From contig JBNKLQ010000033.1 in NCBI GenBank assembly GCA_050292445.1, positions 1 to 32,462 on the forward strand: a stretch of 32,462 nucleotides of DNA, given 5' to 3'. The position numbers and the translations under genes were made by a program. The notes beneath the pieces are model-generated. The model was not told the origin of the DNA, made no database searches, and saw nothing but the letters and a program-made list of their open reading frames with translations. Origin of the DNA: Leptofilum sp050292445 (GTDB lineage: Bacteria > Chloroflexota > Anaerolineae > Promineifilales > Promineifilaceae). Shown here one piece after another: positions 31,519 to 32,462 of the stretch. Each line of letters starts with the position of its first letter. Position 1 is the first letter of the stretch.

Positions 31519-32444
31519 TGGACGATGATCGGCCCCAAAATGTAGCGGTCACCGTTGAAATTACCTTTGCTGTCTGAGATATGCAGGCGACGGCCGCTTA
31601 CCATTTCGTACAGGCCCACTTCGATGTAGTAGGTGCCCGACGGCAAATCTTCGGGGATGGGCAGGCGGTACGGGTCGGTGTAATGCTGGCCGGGCAGCCA
31701 TTTGGGAATCCACAAGTGGGTTGGGGCAGAGCCGCCCAGCGGCGTGTAATCCAGAAAAACATAGGGCACGTTGTTGCCATCAATGAGGTGGACAAAAACG
31801 GTATAACTTTCTTCTGCTTTGGCCAGGCTTTCCCATTCCAGCGTCACGTTGATAGTGTCACCAGGGGAAGCAGCGATCAGGTTTTCAGGTGCCCAAGGTA
31901 CTGTAGCGTGTTCGCCATTAGCCTTCACTCTGGCGCTCACCAGTCCCACCCGCTGCCGAAAGTTAGCCAGCAAATGATCAGTAGCTGGCGGGGTCTCTTG
32001 TGCTGTCACGTCCAGCGTGCCCAGCGGCAGATCGAGCGGGATTTCTTCGTTTTGGCTGAGATTTTTTATGTTAAGTTGCAACGGGTAGACGCCGCTGGCC
32101 AAATCGTGTGGCAGAGCAAAGTCGAACCGCTCGACGATGACCTCGCCCGCCCACCAGCGCGGGGTGATGAGATGGCTGTCGGTGGTGAATTCGTAGCGCA
32201 GGTCGCCCATGTACAGCACGGGAACGTAGTAGTCTTCGGTGATGGTGGGAACGCGCAGGGCCAGGCTGAGCGGCACAAACTCGCCAGCCGTGACGTGGTG
32301 TTGGGGCAGGTCGTAGGCCACGATTTGGATAGCGTCGGCAACGGCCGTAACCTCGAGGACGCGATCGCAACCCTCCACGCCGACGTCAACATGACGGAGA
32401 AAGACCCGGGCGGTGACGACAACACGGCCTCGATCCAGACCGAC
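31515..32444 (-). CDS. C-terminal part of a large secreted or membrane protein, truncated by contig end
   Basis: About 310 residues are readable, and the frame stays open to the contig edge. A GTG ending at 32378 is not a convincing start. The sequence is rich in beta strands, with two sandwich-like modules: one around ELVPLSLAL-like residues and SGVYPLQLNI, and a C-terminal one with NVTLEWESLAKAEESYTVFV, YTPLGGSAPTHLW and LPSGTYYIEVGLYE. Such tails occur in Chloroflexota membrane glycosyltransferase-like or surface proteins, but I cannot assign it. The upstream residues, if real, would lie beyond the window. The final 18 bases of the window are adapter, so nothing past 32444 belongs to the gene. 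Confidence 0.7.
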   Translation of the reverse strand, partial: VGLDRGRVVVTARVFLRHVDVGVEGCDRVLEVTAVADAIQIVAYDLPQHHVTAGEFVPLSLALRVPTITEDYYVPVLYMGDLRYEFTTDSHLITPRWWAGEVIVERFDFALPHDLASGVYPLQLNIKNLSQNEEIPLDLPLGTLDVTAQETPPATDHLLANFRQRVGLVSARVKANGEHATVPWAPENLIAASPGDTINVTLEWESLAKAEESYTVFVHLIDGNNVPYVFLDYTPLGGSAPTHLWIPKWLPGQHYTDPYRLPIPEDLPSGTYYIEVGLYEMVSGRRLHISDSKGNFNGDRYILGPIIVQ

Positions 32445-32462
32445 AGATCGGAAGAGCGTCGT
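32445..32462 (+). other. Illumina adapter read-through at the contig end
   Basis: The last 18 bases, AGATCGGAAGAGCGTCGT, equal the start of the reverse complement of the Illumina TruSeq universal (P5-side) adapter. They are not genomic. The contig therefore ends at or before 32444. Confidence 0.95.

Larger units (their letters stand above)
63..32348. repeat. Dispersed highly repeated palindrome ACGGCCGT
   Basis: About 58 exact copies were counted by eye across the window (first at 63-70, last at 32341-32348), about one per 560 bp. Most read AACGGCCGTT. They occur inside coding regions in several frames (encoding NGR, TAV, RPF and similar) and between genes. There is a long gap from about 9.9 to 13.98 kb and a smaller one from 5.1 to 7.48 kb. 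Under equal base use, 0.5 copies would be expected. Confidence 0.9.

Noticed and set aside
1..32462. CRISPR array, tRNA or rRNA genes
   Set aside because: No regularly spaced repeats, and no cloverleaf or rRNA-like stretches were recognised on reading; an RNA search tool was not available.

Overview
The window (about 32.5 kb, no rRNA, tRNA, CRISPR or phage genes seen) reads like one end of a metagenome-assembled contig from a Chloroflexota bacterium, most likely of the Anaerolineae/Caldilineae/Ardenticatenia type. This is inferred from gene content: a coenzyme F420 biosynthesis gene (cofD), an Lgt-like/TlpA pair, a Mut7-C RNase with a ubiquitin-like head, a DUF89/ARMT1 protein and a YtcJ amidohydrolase. 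Intergenic regions carry several families of short dispersed repeats. Many promoters have their -10 box so close to the ATG that transcripts would be leaderless. The last 18 bases are Illumina adapter sequence, so the right edge is a contig end and the last gene is cut there.

Layout. 1-1.6 kb: a tetR gene with a large palindromic operator, followed by a mycothiol-maleylpyruvate-isomerase-like gene. 1.6-5 kb: Mut7-C RNase, a membrane-anchored methyltransferase, a DUF1963 protein flanked by repeats, and an NAD-dependent epimerase. 5-11 kb: a potassium module. A KimA-type K+ importer diverges from the sensor kinase gene kdpD. The response regulator gene kdpE lies tail-to-tail with kdpD and follows a small membrane-protein gene. 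No kdpFABC genes are present. Three copies of a shared 21-bp motif lie in the two control regions of this module. 11-17 kb: comM, a YozE-like protein, a TPR protein, a DUF3253 protein, and a VOC/O-methyltransferase/ARMT1 operon. 17-21.7 kb: ettA, then metG preceded by an acidic-tailed EVE-like protein gene. 22-27 kb: a secreted nidogen/FG-GAP-like protein, a hybrid sensor kinase, an Lgt-like protein and a TlpA thioredoxin. 27-32.4 kb: cofD, an M20 amidohydrolase, a YtcJ amidohydrolase and a truncated secreted or membrane protein.

Three signals stand out. First, the octamer palindrome ACGGCCGT (usually AACGGCCGTT) occurs about 58 times by eye, roughly once per 560 bp, inside genes in several reading frames and between genes. 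It resembles the cyanobacterial HIP1 palindrome. Second, a 98-bp intergenic element with two hairpins occurs twice, with compensatory base changes in one stem. Third, the potassium module appears to be a KdpDE-controlled KimA system with its own candidate operator and a c-di-AMP-like binding signature in KdpD.
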